Shown: positions 1 to 7,896 of the stretch, piece after piece
How the letters are laid out: each line of letters opens with the position of its first letter
Position numbering within the stretch: the stretch's first letter is position 1
Translations under genes and position numbers: made by a program
Assembly (NCBI GenBank): GCA_015065795.1
Contig: SVPO01000010.1
Location: 1 to 35,188, forward strand
Origin: Oscillospiraceae bacterium
GTDB taxonomy: Bacteria > Bacillota > Clostridia > Oscillospirales > Acutalibacteraceae
Reading direction: 5' to 3'
DNA: 35,188 bases
The notes under the pieces: generated by a model
Database searches by the model: none
What the model was told of the DNA's origin: nothing
Seen by the model: only the letters and a program-made list of their open reading frames with translations

Positions 1-219
1 CTCCTCGCCATCAAGGCGCTGGGCTATGACAGCTGCTGGTACGAGGGTCACATCACCGACGACGATGACATTGGCGGACAGATAGCGAAATATCTGGGCG
101 TACCCGATGATTACGATCTGGTGTGCCTGCTGCCCGTGGGCATTGCCGCCGAGCCTGCCGCCCGGGCAAAGAAAAAGCCCTTTGAGGAAAGGGCCTGGTT
201 CAACGGCTTCGGCAAATAA
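1..219 (+). CDS. Nitroreductase-family protein, C-terminal fragment (5' end outside window)
   Basis: The frame is open from base 1 to the TAA at 217-219, giving 72 residues without a start, so the gene begins upstream. The visible part reads like the C-terminus of an FMN-dependent nitroreductase: an LLAIKALGYDSCWYEG segment (the helix and strand that follow the FMN site), then LPVGIAAEPAARAKKKPFEE, which matches the family's usual GYP/GxP-E-P-x-x-K-K-R-K-P-x-x-E ending, and a final aromatic WFNGFGK. Such enzymes reduce nitro-aromatics, quinones or flavins with NAD(P)H in the cytoplasm. The substrate cannot be told from this end. A complete, different nitroreductase lies at 18678-19211. The next gene starts 42 bases downstream on the same strand. 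Family assignment is fairly secure; exact function is not. Confidence 0.7.
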   Translation, partial: LLAIKALGYDSCWYEGHITDDDDIGGQIAKYLGVPDDYDLVCLLPVGIAAEPAARAKKKPFEERAWFNGFGK

Positions 220-261
220 ACCGTCGCGCAATTTCTACGTTCCACGAAAGGTCTGATATCA

Positions 262-933
262 ATGATCAAGAAAAGAATTATCTGCTGCCTGCTCTGCGCT
301 CTGACCGCACTGAGCCTGTGCGCCTGCGGAAACAGCGGCGATCTGGAAACCTATCTGCAGCAGCACAATGTCCAGCTGGACACCTCCGAGAGTGACGTTT
401 CCGTCCCCGAGGCAACCTCCCCCACCGATGTGTCGGGCAGTGATGTATCCGGCAGCGATGTTTCCGCTTCCGACACCACCGAGACAACCACCACGACCAC
501 CACGACCACCACCACTGCTGCCGCCGCGCAGACTGACACTCTCCCCGAGCAGTACATCGGCAGCTGGGAGGTCATCAGCATCTATCAGGAGGCAGCCGCG
601 TCGGACATCACCGCCGACGAAGCCCTGCGCCGCGAGCAGCTTGCCGGCATCACCTTCGGCAGTTCCTCCTTTGACCGCAGCGGTGAGAACATCCGCGACG
701 CGGTATTCTCCGTCAACACAAAGGCGACCTACACCGACATGGAGAGGTTCGGCATCAGCACCCAGCCCCTCACCGGTCCCTTCGGCAGCGACGCGAAGAT
801 CACCTCCGTGGAGATCCGCACCGCCGACGGCATGGTGTGCACCACCGTATTCTTCATCAACGACACCACCCTCATCGCCTTCGGTTCGGGCATGAATGTG
901 TTCACCTACGAGCAGATGGCTGCTGTGGGCTGA
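262..933 (+). CDS. Predicted lipoprotein with Ser/Asp/Thr-rich linker, unknown function
   Basis: 223 residues. The N-terminus has two Lys and an Arg, a hydrophobic stretch, and the lipobox LCAC (Cys22), so it should be exported and lipid-anchored to the outer face of the membrane. Residues about 40-90 are low complexity: repeated SDVSGSDVS-type acidic/serine motifs, then a run of about ten Thr and an Ala stretch, a typical flexible tether in Clostridia surface proteins. The folded domain is about residues 95-223 (YIGSWEVISIY at its start, ending in FGSGMNVFTYEQMA) and resembles small lipocalin-like or 'DUF' domains of Ruminococcus lipoproteins, but I do not recognise a named family. A GAAAGG ribosome site lies about 11 bases before the ATG. 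It precedes a small membrane protein gene by 53 bases, perhaps co-transcribed. Confidence 0.8.
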   Translation: MIKKRIICCLLCALTALSLCACGNSGDLETYLQQHNVQLDTSESDVSVPEATSPTDVSGSDVSGSDVSASDTTETTTTTTTTTTTAAAAQTDTLPEQYIGSWEVISIYQEAAASDITADEALRREQLAGITFGSSSFDRSGENIRDAVFSVNTKATYTDMERFGISTQPLTGPFGSDAKITSVEIRTADGMVCTTVFFINDTTLIAFGSGMNVFTYEQMAAVG

Positions 934-986
934 TGAAGTTTTTTCTCCCTTAAGCCTGTTATCATCGACCGAGAGGGGTATTATTC

Positions 987-1397
987 ATGAAAGCTCTGCG
1001 ATACCTTCACCCTGCTGTCATCATCGCCGTGCTGGCGCTGGAGGCTGCTCCGTGGGGAGCGGTGTGCAATTTTGCCATTGCCCCGGAAGACGGCGGCGGT
1101 GTTGACCGACAGACCTTCTCCTATTTTGATATGCTTCCGCTGGGCTACGCCAACGCAGGACCCTTTCTCACCGCCGTGCTGAGCTGCGCTCTGCTCATTG
1201 CCGCAGTCGTCGCCTGCTTCACGCAGAGCAAGGGTGCGCTCGGAACCGTGATGTGGCTGTCCGTCGCGGCTGTGGTCACCTCGCTGATGCCGCTGATGTT
1301 CGGGCTGTCCTATTATTCCTTGGTCGGACTGTGCATAACCCTGCTGCTGATGGCTTCAGCGGTGCTGGGAGCGGTGAGGAAGGGGCGCATCGGCTGA
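987..1397 (+). CDS. Small integral membrane protein, unknown function
   Basis: 136 residues with four hydrophobic segments, about residues 8-29, 52-74, 80-100 and 104-128, and a short basic C-terminus (RKGRIG). The loop between the first two segments (about 30-50, with DGGGVDRQTFSYFDMLPLGYANAG) is likely extracellular. No catalytic motif is visible and I do not recognise a family. The ATG is preceded by GAGAGGGG about 9 bases upstream. It follows the lipoprotein gene on the same strand and ends 53 bases before a strong hairpin (1450-1484), so it is probably the last gene of this short unit. Confidence 0.75.
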   Translation: MKALRYLHPAVIIAVLALEAAPWGAVCNFAIAPEDGGGVDRQTFSYFDMLPLGYANAGPFLTAVLSCALLIAAVVACFTQSKGALGTVMWLSVAAVVTSLMPLMFGLSYYSLVGLCITLLLMASAVLGAVRKGRIG

Positions 1398-1449
1398 CGA
1401 CGCATCCTGCCCGCCGCGATCATTCGAGCAATTGCCCATAACGACAAAT

Positions 1450-1484
1450 ATCCCCCGGCAGCGGAAAGTTCCGCCGTCGGGGGA
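1450..1484. terminator. Hairpin between convergent genes, probable terminator
   Basis: Near-perfect inverted repeat: outer arms ATCCCCCG/CGGGGGAT, inner arms GCGGAA/TTCCGC, with one G-T pair and one mismatch between them and a short loop. It lies between the ends of two converging genes (stops at 1397 and 1506). The flanking T-runs are short on both strands, so it may work in both directions but neither side is a textbook U-tract. Confidence 0.65.
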
Positions 1485-1505
1485 TTGGTGTTTATCAGAG
1501 ATAAA

Positions 1506-3140
1506 TCAGCCGCTGATCTGAGCCTCTACCAGGCTGCCGCCGCAGTAGATCTCACGCAGCTTAGGCTTTTCGATCTTGCCGGTGGGATTTCTGGGAACCT
1601 CGGCAAAGATGATCTTTCTGGGGCGCTTGTAGCGGGGCATACCGGTGCAGAAGTCGTTGAGCTCCTCCTCGGTGCACTCGCAGCCGGGCTTGAGCTCCAC
1701 GATGGCAGCGGCGATCTCGCCCAGACGCTCGTGGGGCAGACCGATGACCGCGACGTCCTTGATCTTGTCGTGGGCACGCATGAAGTCCTCGATCTGTACG
1801 GGATAGAGGTTCTCACCGCCGCTGATGATGACGTCCTTTTTGCGGTCAACAAGGAAAATGAAGCCGTCCTCATCCTCCTGAGCCATATCGCCGGTGAACA
1901 GCCATCCGCCGCGAAGTACGGCGTTGGTGGCTGCCTCGTCGTTGTAGTAGCACTTCATGACGCCTGCACCCCTGACTGCCAGCTCGCCCACTTCGCCCTG
2001 TTTGACGGGATTGCCGTTTTCGTCGGCGATCATGACCTCCCAGCCGAAGCCTGCCTTGCCGATGGCGCCGACCTTGTGGATATTCTCCACGCCCAGATGG
2101 ACGCAGCCGGGGCCGATGGACTCACTCAGACCGTAGTTGGTGTCGTACTGGTGACGGGGGAAGACGCTCTGCCAGCGCTTGACAAGGCTGGGGGGCACGG
2201 GCTGCGCGCCGATGTGCATCAGTCTCCACTGATCCAGCTTGTAGTTCTTCAGGTCGATGTCCTCACGATCGATGGCATCGAGGATATCCTGCGCCCAGGG
2301 AACCAGCAGCCAGACGATGGTGCACTGCTCCTCGGAGACAGCGTTGAGGATCCAGCTGGGCTTTACGCCGCGGAGAAGAACCGCGCGGCTGCCTGACACA
2401 AGGCTGCCGAACCAGTGCATTTTCGCGCCGGTATGATAGAGGGGCGGAATGCACAGGAAGCAGTCGCCGCGGCCCTGACCGTGGTGATTCTGCTCGGTGC
2501 GGGCGGCGTGCATGAGGCTGGCGTGGTCGTGGAGAATCGCCTTGGGGAAGCCGGTGGTACCGGAGGAGAAATAGATGGCAGCGTTGTCCTCGTCACTGAT
2601 GGTGATCTGAGGATCGCGGCTGCTTGTGTATGTAATGAGCTTGTCGTAGCTTTCGGCAAAGGTGGGGCAGTTTTCACCGGCGTAGAGGGTGAGCTTCACG
2701 CCGCGGATGCGGTCGCAGATATTCTCCACGCGGCCGATGAACTCCGGACCGAACACCAGCACATCCGACTCGGACAGCTCAAGGCAGTATTTGATCTCGT
2801 CGGCGGTGTAGCGGTAGTTCATGGGCACCACGATGCAGCCTGCCTTGAGCGCGCCGAAGTAGATGGGCAGCCATTCAAGGCAGTTCATCAGCAGGATGGC
2901 GATCTTGTCGCCCCTGCCGAAGCCGCGGGAAAGCAGCAGGTTGGCAAAGCGGTTGGCACGGCAGTCAAAGTCCTTCCATGTCATTTCGGTGCGGCCCGGG
3001 GTGTTGCGGGTGGTCTCAACCAGCTCGTAGTCACGCCAGGTCTTGCCGTGCTTTTCCTGCTCCTCGGGGTTTATTTCGATAAGACTGACCTCGTCGCCGT
3101 AGAGGTTTGCGTTGCGGACGAGGAAATCGGTAATAGGCAT
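1506..3140 (-). CDS. Acyl-CoA synthetase / AMP-dependent ligase (ANL superfamily)
   Basis: 544 residues, normal length for a fatty or aryl acid CoA ligase. The adenylate-forming motifs are all present: the phosphate-binding loop SSGTTGFPK at 192-200, YGLSESIGPG (A5-type), the GWLFTGDMAQEDEDGFIFLVD segment (A7), RKKDVIISGGENLYP (A8 hinge), and the catalytic lysine in NPTGK (Lys522). It should activate a carboxylic acid with ATP and transfer it to coenzyme A in the cytoplasm. The acid is unknown; the sequence pattern is closest to medium/long-chain or cyclohexane-carboxylate-type ligases. Start chosen at the ATG with GGAGGG about 9 bases upstream. It has its own promoter (3213-3241) and an inverted repeat just downstream of it, suggesting a dedicated regulator. 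It stands alone: no beta-oxidation or other lipid genes are adjacent. Confidence 0.88.
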   Translation of the reverse strand: MPITDFLVRNANLYGDEVSLIEINPEEQEKHGKTWRDYELVETTRNTPGRTEMTWKDFDCRANRFANLLLSRGFGRGDKIAILLMNCLEWLPIYFGALKAGCIVVPMNYRYTADEIKYCLELSESDVLVFGPEFIGRVENICDRIRGVKLTLYAGENCPTFAESYDKLITYTSSRDPQITISDEDNAAIYFSSGTTGFPKAILHDHASLMHAARTEQNHHGQGRGDCFLCIPPLYHTGAKMHWFGSLVSGSRAVLLRGVKPSWILNAVSEEQCTIVWLLVPWAQDILDAIDREDIDLKNYKLDQWRLMHIGAQPVPPSLVKRWQSVFPRHQYDTNYGLSESIGPGCVHLGVENIHKVGAIGKAGFGWEVMIADENGNPVKQGEVGELAVRGAGVMKCYYNDEAATNAVLRGGWLFTGDMAQEDEDGFIFLVDRKKDVIISGGENLYPVQIEDFMRAHDKIKDVAVIGLPHERLGEIAAAIVELKPGCECTEEELNDFCTGMPRYKRPRKIIFAEVPRNPTGKIEKPKLREIYCGGSLVEAQISG

Positions 3141-3172
3141 ATTGAGTGTCCCTCCAAGGAAATTGTTCAGCC

Positions 3173-3196
3173 GTTTAACGCTTTTATGCGTTCAAC
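3173..3196. promoter_or_regulatory. Inverted repeat in the leader of the acyl-CoA ligase gene, candidate operator
   Basis: GTTTAACGC and GCGTTCAAC are separated by six bases (TTTTAT). The arms match at eight of nine positions. It lies just downstream of the expected transcription start, where a repressor would block elongation or open-complex formation. It could also be a simple mRNA hairpin. No regulator gene is adjacent. Confidence 0.4.
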
Positions 3197-3212
3197 TGTT
3201 AAATACCACAAT

Positions 3213-3241
3213 ATAATAACGCCAAACAGACAGAAAGTCAA
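3213..3241 (-). promoter_or_regulatory. Sigma-A type promoter for the acyl-CoA ligase gene
   Basis: On the minus strand: TTGACT (3236-3241), 17-base spacer, TATTAT (3213-3218). The expected start is near 3206, giving a leader of about 65 bases before the ATG at 3140. Confidence 0.65.
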
Positions 3242-3324
3242 CAGCAAAAGCCTGTTTTGGCGGTAATCTTTGGGCGGCGGACTTCCGTTTTCAGCTTTAT
3301 CGGGAGCTTATTGGCATCTGCCGC

Positions 3325-3361
3325 AAAAAAGGAGACCGCCGCGCTGTTTGCGGCAGTCTCC
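3325..3361 (-). terminator. Rho-independent terminator of the HtrA gene
   Basis: Hairpin GGAGAC-x-GCCGC / GCGGC-x-GTCTCC at 3331-3361 with one mismatch, followed on the minus strand by six T (3325-3330). It lies 28 bases after the htrA stop codon, which reads towards it. Confidence 0.85.
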
Positions 3362-3388
3362 GTCATTATGCGTATATCGGGGAACGCT

Positions 3389-4843
3389 TTACGGACGTCC
3401 GGGCTTCTGAATAAGCTCGCCCAGATCATTGTCGGCAATGAGGGTGACGGTGAAGGTCATGGTGCCGGAGCGTCCTGCACGGAACACGGTCAGCTCCATT
3501 GTGTCGCCCACATTTTTGTTTTCTATCGCCTTCTGAAGATCGACCAGTGTGAGGGTTTCAACGCCGTCACAGGCGACGATGATATCTCCGACCTCAAGAC
3601 CTGCGCGAGGCATATCCGAGTTGGAGTAGAAGCCGCGGATGAGCAGTCCCTCGGGCACGTCGTACAGCTGAGCGGTCTGCTTGCTGAGCTCGGAGCAGGA
3701 AACGCCCAGAGCCGGACGCACCACAGAGCCTTCCTCGATGATCTGCTGTATGATGGGCAGAGCGGTGTCGATGGGAATGGCAAAACCCAGACCCTCGTAG
3801 CCCTCATCCACGATCTTGGCGGTATTGATGCCGATGACCTTGCCGTACATATTGAGCAGGGGACCGCCGGAGTTGCCGGGGTTGATGGCGGCGTTGGTCT
3901 GCAGGTACTTCATGGCGTTGTCGGCGGTGCCGGTGTCGCTGTCGATGATGCGGTCGATGCCGGAGATGATGCCGTTGGTGACCGAACCGGCAAACTGGGA
4001 GCCGCCGGGGTTGCCGATGGCGACAACCTCATCACCCAGCACCAGATTGGACGACACACCCAGATCGGACACCACGAGGTTGAGCCCATCCGGATCGATC
4101 TTGAGCACGGCGAGGTCGGTGCGCGCGTCGTTGCCGATGACCTTCGCCTCGATCTCGTTCATTTCGCCGTTTGCGTCGGCGATGGTGACGGTGATCCTGT
4201 AATCGGCATAATTGTCGTCATCGATGACGTGGGAGTTGGTTACGATATAGCCGCTCTCGTCAATGATAAAGCCGGAGCCTTCAGAGGACACATAGCTTGC
4301 CCAGCCGTAGGCATCGTAGTACACCGTGACGCTGACCACCGCACAGCGGAATTTGGCGGCGATCTGGGCGTAGGTCAGCTTCTCTCCGTCATCGGGAATG
4401 ATCTCGACATTGGTGGCAGGCGACTCGCTGACCTGAAAGTCGATGGTCTCTTTGCCGCCGTCCCCTGAGGCAGTGCCCTGTCCCAGCGCGCCGGAGGCAA
4501 GCCGGACCCCCAGCCCGATGGCGAGGGCAAGCACAGCGCACACTGCCACACCGATGAGCACGCCCCTGACAAAGCTGCCGGACTTTTCCTTTTCGCCCGT
4601 CTGTACCGGTCTTGCGGCAGGCTGCGCCGCGTTGTGACCGACGGGTGCGGAGCAGGCTCTCCGCGCGGTATCGTCAGGCTGCGCGGCAGACGGCGCAGGG
4701 CGATACGCCGCCTGAGGATGTGCCGCATATGGCGCGGAATCCGCACCGCCGTACTGAGGTCTGTAATCCGCCCGGGCAGGCTGCTGAGCAGGCTCATGCC
4801 CACGCGTAAGTTCATCTTTTTCAGGATGATAGAAATTATCCAT
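3389..4843 (-). CDS. htrA: Membrane-anchored trypsin-like serine protease with PDZ domain (HtrA/DegP family)
   Basis: 484 residues from the chosen ATG, which has GGGAGAG about 7 bases upstream; an in-frame ATG 11 codons earlier lacks a site. Layout: a Pro/Ala/Gln-rich cytoplasmic N-terminus (1-88), one membrane helix (about 92-118), a chymotrypsin-fold protease (about 155-370) and one PDZ domain (about 375-475). The catalytic triad is visible: His205 in TNSHVID, Asp243 in ARTDLAVLK, Ser325 in NPGNSGGP. HtrA proteins degrade or refold damaged exported proteins on the outer face of the membrane. The gene lies 109 bases downstream of a two-component system on the same strand, an arrangement like CssRS-HtrA control of secretion stress in Bacillus, so regulation by that system is a reasonable inference. 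Confidence 0.93.
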   Translation of the reverse strand: MDNFYHPEKDELTRGHEPAQQPARADYRPQYGGADSAPYAAHPQAAYRPAPSAAQPDDTARRACSAPVGHNAAQPAARPVQTGEKEKSGSFVRGVLIGVAVCAVLALAIGLGVRLASGALGQGTASGDGGKETIDFQVSESPATNVEIIPDDGEKLTYAQIAAKFRCAVVSVTVYYDAYGWASYVSSEGSGFIIDESGYIVTNSHVIDDDNYADYRITVTIADANGEMNEIEAKVIGNDARTDLAVLKIDPDGLNLVVSDLGVSSNLVLGDEVVAIGNPGGSQFAGSVTNGIISGIDRIIDSDTGTADNAMKYLQTNAAINPGNSGGPLLNMYGKVIGINTAKIVDEGYEGLGFAIPIDTALPIIQQIIEEGSVVRPALGVSCSELSKQTAQLYDVPEGLLIRGFYSNSDMPRAGLEVGDIIVACDGVETLTLVDLQKAIENKNVGDTMELTVFRAGRSGTMTFTVTLIADNDLGELIQKPGRP

Positions 4844-4952
4844 CCGGATCTCTCCCTTCTGCCCAGAATATAACATCGGCAGTTGATGTCATTGTAGGCA
4901 GAGAATGATTAATATATGCTGGTAAATTGATGAATATGTGCTGCCGGAAGCA

Positions 4953-6581
4953 TCACATGGGAATGTGGAATTCAAACTCGCAGTAGGAGCCCTCGGAGCT
5001 GCGCACCTCGATATCTCCCTTGTGCAGCGCGATGATGGTCTTGACGATGTACAGACCCAGTCCCACGCCGGTCTTGTCGTGACTGCGCGACTTGTCCGTC
5101 TTGTAGAATCGTTCGAAGATGCGCGGCAGATCCTCGGAGGGAATACCGATGCCGCTGTTGGCTATGCGCACATAGGCAACACGCTCACGGCTGAACACGT
5201 TGACTCGGATGTAGCCGTCGGGATTGGCGAACTTGACCGCGTTTTCGATGAGGTTGTACGCCACCTGATGGATCAGGTCGGGGTCGCCTCGGACATACAG
5301 CGGCTTCATCTGATCCAGCCCCTGAATGTCTATATTCTTTTCCTCGATGCGCTGTTCAAAGGTGAGCAGGGCGTTGGTGACGGTCTTGCTCAGATCGAAG
5401 CGTTCCAGACTGATCTTCATGTCGCCGCTGTCGATCTTGGAAAGATCCAGCATTGAGCGCACCAGTCGGGCAAGGCGCTTGGTCTCGGAGGAAACGACAC
5501 CGAGATAGTAGGAGCGGCGATCCTCGGGAATGGTGCCGTCAAGGATGCCGTCAACGAAGCCGGATATGGTGGTCATGGGGGTTTTCAGCTCGTGGGATAC
5601 GTTTGCCACGAAGCTGCGGCGCATGAGCTCGCTGGACTCAATGACGCCTGCCATCTGGTTGAAGGAGGAAGCCAGCTGACCGACCTCGGTCTCGTCGGTG
5701 ACATCCATTCGGGCGGCATAGTCTCCGCCGGCAAACTTGCGCACCACCGAAGCCATGTCGCGCAGGGGCTTGACCTGCTTGTAGGTGATGATGTAGATAG
5801 CCACCAGCGAAACCACCGACGCGATGATTATGGAGATGGCGACGAGGTTGATCACGTCACCCTGGAATTCCTCGATGATACGGGCGGAGGACGAAGCCAC
5901 CACCAGTCCTACCACAACTTCGCTGCCGGCGGCGTTGCGCACGATGATCGGCGCGCCCACGATGAACTGGGATTCATCGTAGATGCCGTTCATGTTGCCG
6001 GTGGTGCTGTAGATGAGCGTTGCGGCATCCGCGCCTGCCATAGCATCGGAAAAGAAGGATTCGTTCAGGGCGTTCTTATGGCGGCAGACCGCATCCCCGT
6101 CTGTGGAGACAGTGCTGAGGGTATCCTCCTCGGAGCACACCAGCACCGTGTTGTCGGTACCGAGAATGAAGATGTTGGCGTCAATGCTCTGACCGATGAC
6201 CGCCATGGATGAGCGCAGCGTTCGTGACGCCGCCTCGCTCATTTCGTAGTTGCCCGGAGTACCGTCGGGATTGGTCGCCTGAACGATATATCGGGAGGCG
6301 CGCTGGGCGATGACGTTGACGTTTTCAATGAGCAGCTGCTGCTTTTCCTCCTGCCAGTGGCCGGACACAACGCTCGCCAGAAGCACACCGAAGCCGATGA
6401 AGCTGAGGATAACGATCAGGGACGTTGCCAGCAGATAGCGCGTGAACAGCGTGCGCCACATCCTGTGCCACGCACGCTGTATCGCCTCTCTGCACATTTT
6501 TGCCTCATAGCGTATACGCTCCCACAGGCGGCTGAGGCGGCCGCGCGTCATCAGGAGCCAGTCGGATAATTTGTTCTTCAC
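4953..6581 (-). CDS. Sensor histidine kinase with extracytoplasmic sensor and HAMP domain
   Basis: 542 residues. An unusually long basic N-terminus (1-44) precedes membrane helix 1 (about 47-72). An external sensor of about 170 residues follows, then helix 2 (about 243-266), HAMP (about 266-316), HisKA with the phospho-accepting His330 in FVANVSHELKTPMT, and an ATPase domain with N-box NLIENAVKFAN, GIGIP and GVGLGLYIV motifs. It should autophosphorylate and pass phosphate to the regulator encoded just upstream. The start is a GTG that overlaps the regulator's stop codon (GTGA), so translation is coupled; no separate ribosome site is obvious. An ATG ten codons in (MTRGRL) is an alternative. 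Signal unknown; the neighbouring HtrA suggests envelope or secretion stress. Confidence 0.92.
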   Translation of the reverse strand: MKNKLSDWLLMTRGRLSRLWERIRYEAKMCREAIQRAWHRMWRTLFTRYLLATSLIVILSFIGFGVLLASVVSGHWQEEKQQLLIENVNVIAQRASRYIVQATNPDGTPGNYEMSEAASRTLRSSMAVIGQSIDANIFILGTDNTVLVCSEEDTLSTVSTDGDAVCRHKNALNESFFSDAMAGADAATLIYSTTGNMNGIYDESQFIVGAPIIVRNAAGSEVVVGLVVASSSARIIEEFQGDVINLVAISIIIASVVSLVAIYIITYKQVKPLRDMASVVRKFAGGDYAARMDVTDETEVGQLASSFNQMAGVIESSELMRRSFVANVSHELKTPMTTISGFVDGILDGTIPEDRRSYYLGVVSSETKRLARLVRSMLDLSKIDSGDMKISLERFDLSKTVTNALLTFEQRIEEKNIDIQGLDQMKPLYVRGDPDLIHQVAYNLIENAVKFANPDGYIRVNVFSRERVAYVRIANSGIGIPSEDLPRIFERFYKTDKSRSHDKTGVGLGLYIVKTIIALHKGDIEVRSSEGSYCEFEFHIPM

Positions 6582-7270
6582 GACTGCTTGACTTCAAACT
6601 TGTAGCCCACGCCCCAGACGGTCTTGAGGGACCACTGCTCGCTGACGCCCTCGAGCTTTTCGCGCAGGCGCTTGACGTGCACGTCCACGGTACGGGAGTC
6701 GCCGTAGTAGTTAAAGCCCCATACCTCGTCCAGCAGCTGGTCGCGGCTGAACACGCGGTTGGGATTGCTTGCCAGATGATAGATAAGCTCCATCTCTTTA
6801 GGGGGCGTGTCGATCTGACGGCCATCCACTCTCAGCTCGTAGTTGTTGAGGTTGATGGTCAGCTTGTCGAAGGAAACCAGCTTCTTTTCGTTGGGGTCCT
6901 GCTTGCTGGAACGGCGGAGCACCGCCTTGATGCGAGCCATGACCTCCTTTGCCTCAAAGGGTTTGACCACATAGTCGTCCGCGCCCAGCTCCAGACCCAG
7001 TACCTTATCGAAGGTCTCACCCTTGGCGGTGAGCATGATGATGGGGCACTTGGACTTTTTGCGGATCTCGCGGCATACCTGCCAGCCGTCCATGCTGGGC
7101 AGCATGATGTCCAGCAGGATAAGATCGGGATGCTCTATATCAAAGCAGTCAACTGCCTTCTGACCGTCGTGGGCGAGGGTGACGGTATAGCCGTCCTTTT
7201 CCGCGTACAGTCTGAGCAGCTCACAGATATTCTGATCGTCATCGACTATCAAGATCTTTTCGTTGTCCAT
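6578..7270 (-). CDS. OmpR/PhoB-family response regulator
   Basis: 230 residues from the second of two adjacent ATG codons (7273 or 7270); GAGGAG lies 3 or 6 bases before them, favouring the second. The receiver domain (1-120) has the acidic pair Asp10/Asp11, the phosphorylation site Asp54 in ILLDIMLP, Thr81 and Lys103 in VVKPFE. A winged-helix DNA-binding domain follows (about 133-228) with RELRVDGRQIDTPPKE..., DQLLDEVWG and SRTVDVHVKRLREKL, the OmpR signature. It is the partner of the kinase, whose GTG start overlaps its stop. It probably activates or represses its own operon and htrA. Longer in-frame starts upstream lack ribosome sites and lie in or upstream of the promoter. Confidence 0.93.
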   Translation of the reverse strand: MDNEKILIVDDDQNICELLRLYAEKDGYTVTLAHDGQKAVDCFDIEHPDLILLDIMLPSMDGWQVCREIRKKSKCPIIMLTAKGETFDKVLGLELGADDYVVKPFEAKEVMARIKAVLRRSSKQDPNEKKLVSFDKLTINLNNYELRVDGRQIDTPPKEMELIYHLASNPNRVFSRDQLLDEVWGFNYYGDSRTVDVHVKRLREKLEGVSEQWSLKTVWGVGYKFEVKQS

Positions 7271-7312
7271 CATTGTCTCCTCTGCTTGTGTAGTTTTGCC
7301 GGTTTTCATCTT

Positions 7313-7318
7313 ATTATA
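7313..7318 (-). promoter_or_regulatory. Probable -10 element for the two-component operon
   Basis: A perfect TATAAT on the minus strand, about 43 bases before the regulator's start codon. The -35 region 16-17 bases upstream (TTTCCT/TTCCTT) is poor, consistent with a promoter that needs an activator, possibly the phosphorylated regulator itself. Confidence 0.5.
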
Positions 7319-7476
7319 ATACATCTTTCGCCCAAAGGAAATTAACTTTTTTTGAATATTTGGCAAAAAAGCATAATTTATCGCCTGTTTTCCTGCGCAA
7401 TGAGCCTGCGAAGCCGCTCATTCGGGTCAGCACGGCGGAGCGGCGGCTCATTTGCACAGAAACAGCCGATGTTGTG

Positions 7477-7602
7477 CAACTTCAGGGTGTTCTTGCACAA
7501 CTTCAAGGGTTTCTGCTGCAACTTCAAGGGTTTCTGCTGCAACTTCGGGGGTTTCTGCTGCAACTTCGGGGGTTTCTGCTGCAACTTCGGGGGTTTCTGC
7601 TG
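7477..7602. repeat. Six tandem copies of a 21-bp repeat
   Basis: Unit CAACTTCGGGGGTTTCTGCTG. Copies at 7540, 7561 and 7582 are identical; those at 7498 and 7519 differ by having AAG for GGG; the first (7477) is degenerate. Because 21 is a multiple of three and the unit has no stop in any frame, all six frames are open through it, giving heptapeptide repeats in every frame. None of these frames has a convincing ribosome site, so I treat the array as non-coding. It lies between the response-regulator promoter and the lysis cassette. Confidence 0.9.
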
Positions 7603-7896
7603 CAGAATGTCCCCAAAGAAAAGAAAAGCAAACAAGACAAAATAAAAGGAGAGTATATAAAATCAGAGAAAAGCAGAGCCTGCGCCGCCCGGGGCAGCGA
7701 AAGCCGCCCTCCCTTTGCTCCGCCCTGCTCCGACACGAACACAGATAATGTGCAATACTGTCCGCATATCGCCAGCAGTGCGTGTCTGATGACAGTGCTG
7801 CACGGCGGATGACAGCGCTGTGCGCTCCCTTCGCGGTATACTTTCCTCCGACAGGTATATTCGGGGTATGCCTGCGCAAAAAGGAGGACTGAGCTT
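7603..7896. other. Intergenic region before the lysis cassette, no gene seen
   Basis: An A-rich stretch (about 7615-7680) follows the 21-bp repeats, then GC-rich sequence. Two 15-base near-copies, GATGACAGTGCTGCA (7788-7802) and GATGACAGCGCTGTG (7808-7822), sit 20 bases apart and could be a binding site. A TATACT (7837-7842) could be a -10 for the endolysin gene but has no good -35. AAAGGAGG, about 9 bases before 7897, is the ribosome site. Confidence 0.5.

Noticed and set aside
1485..3266. Long plus-strand frames antisense to the acyl-CoA ligase and similar antisense frames elsewhere (for example 9431-11086, 3257-4468)
   Set aside because: They mirror real genes in GC-rich DNA, show no family motifs and lack ribosome sites.
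7360..7879. Open frames on both strands across the 21-bp repeats, giving leucine-rich or AETPEVA heptads
   Set aside because: All six frames are open through the unit, so openness carries no information. None has a ribosome site at its start.
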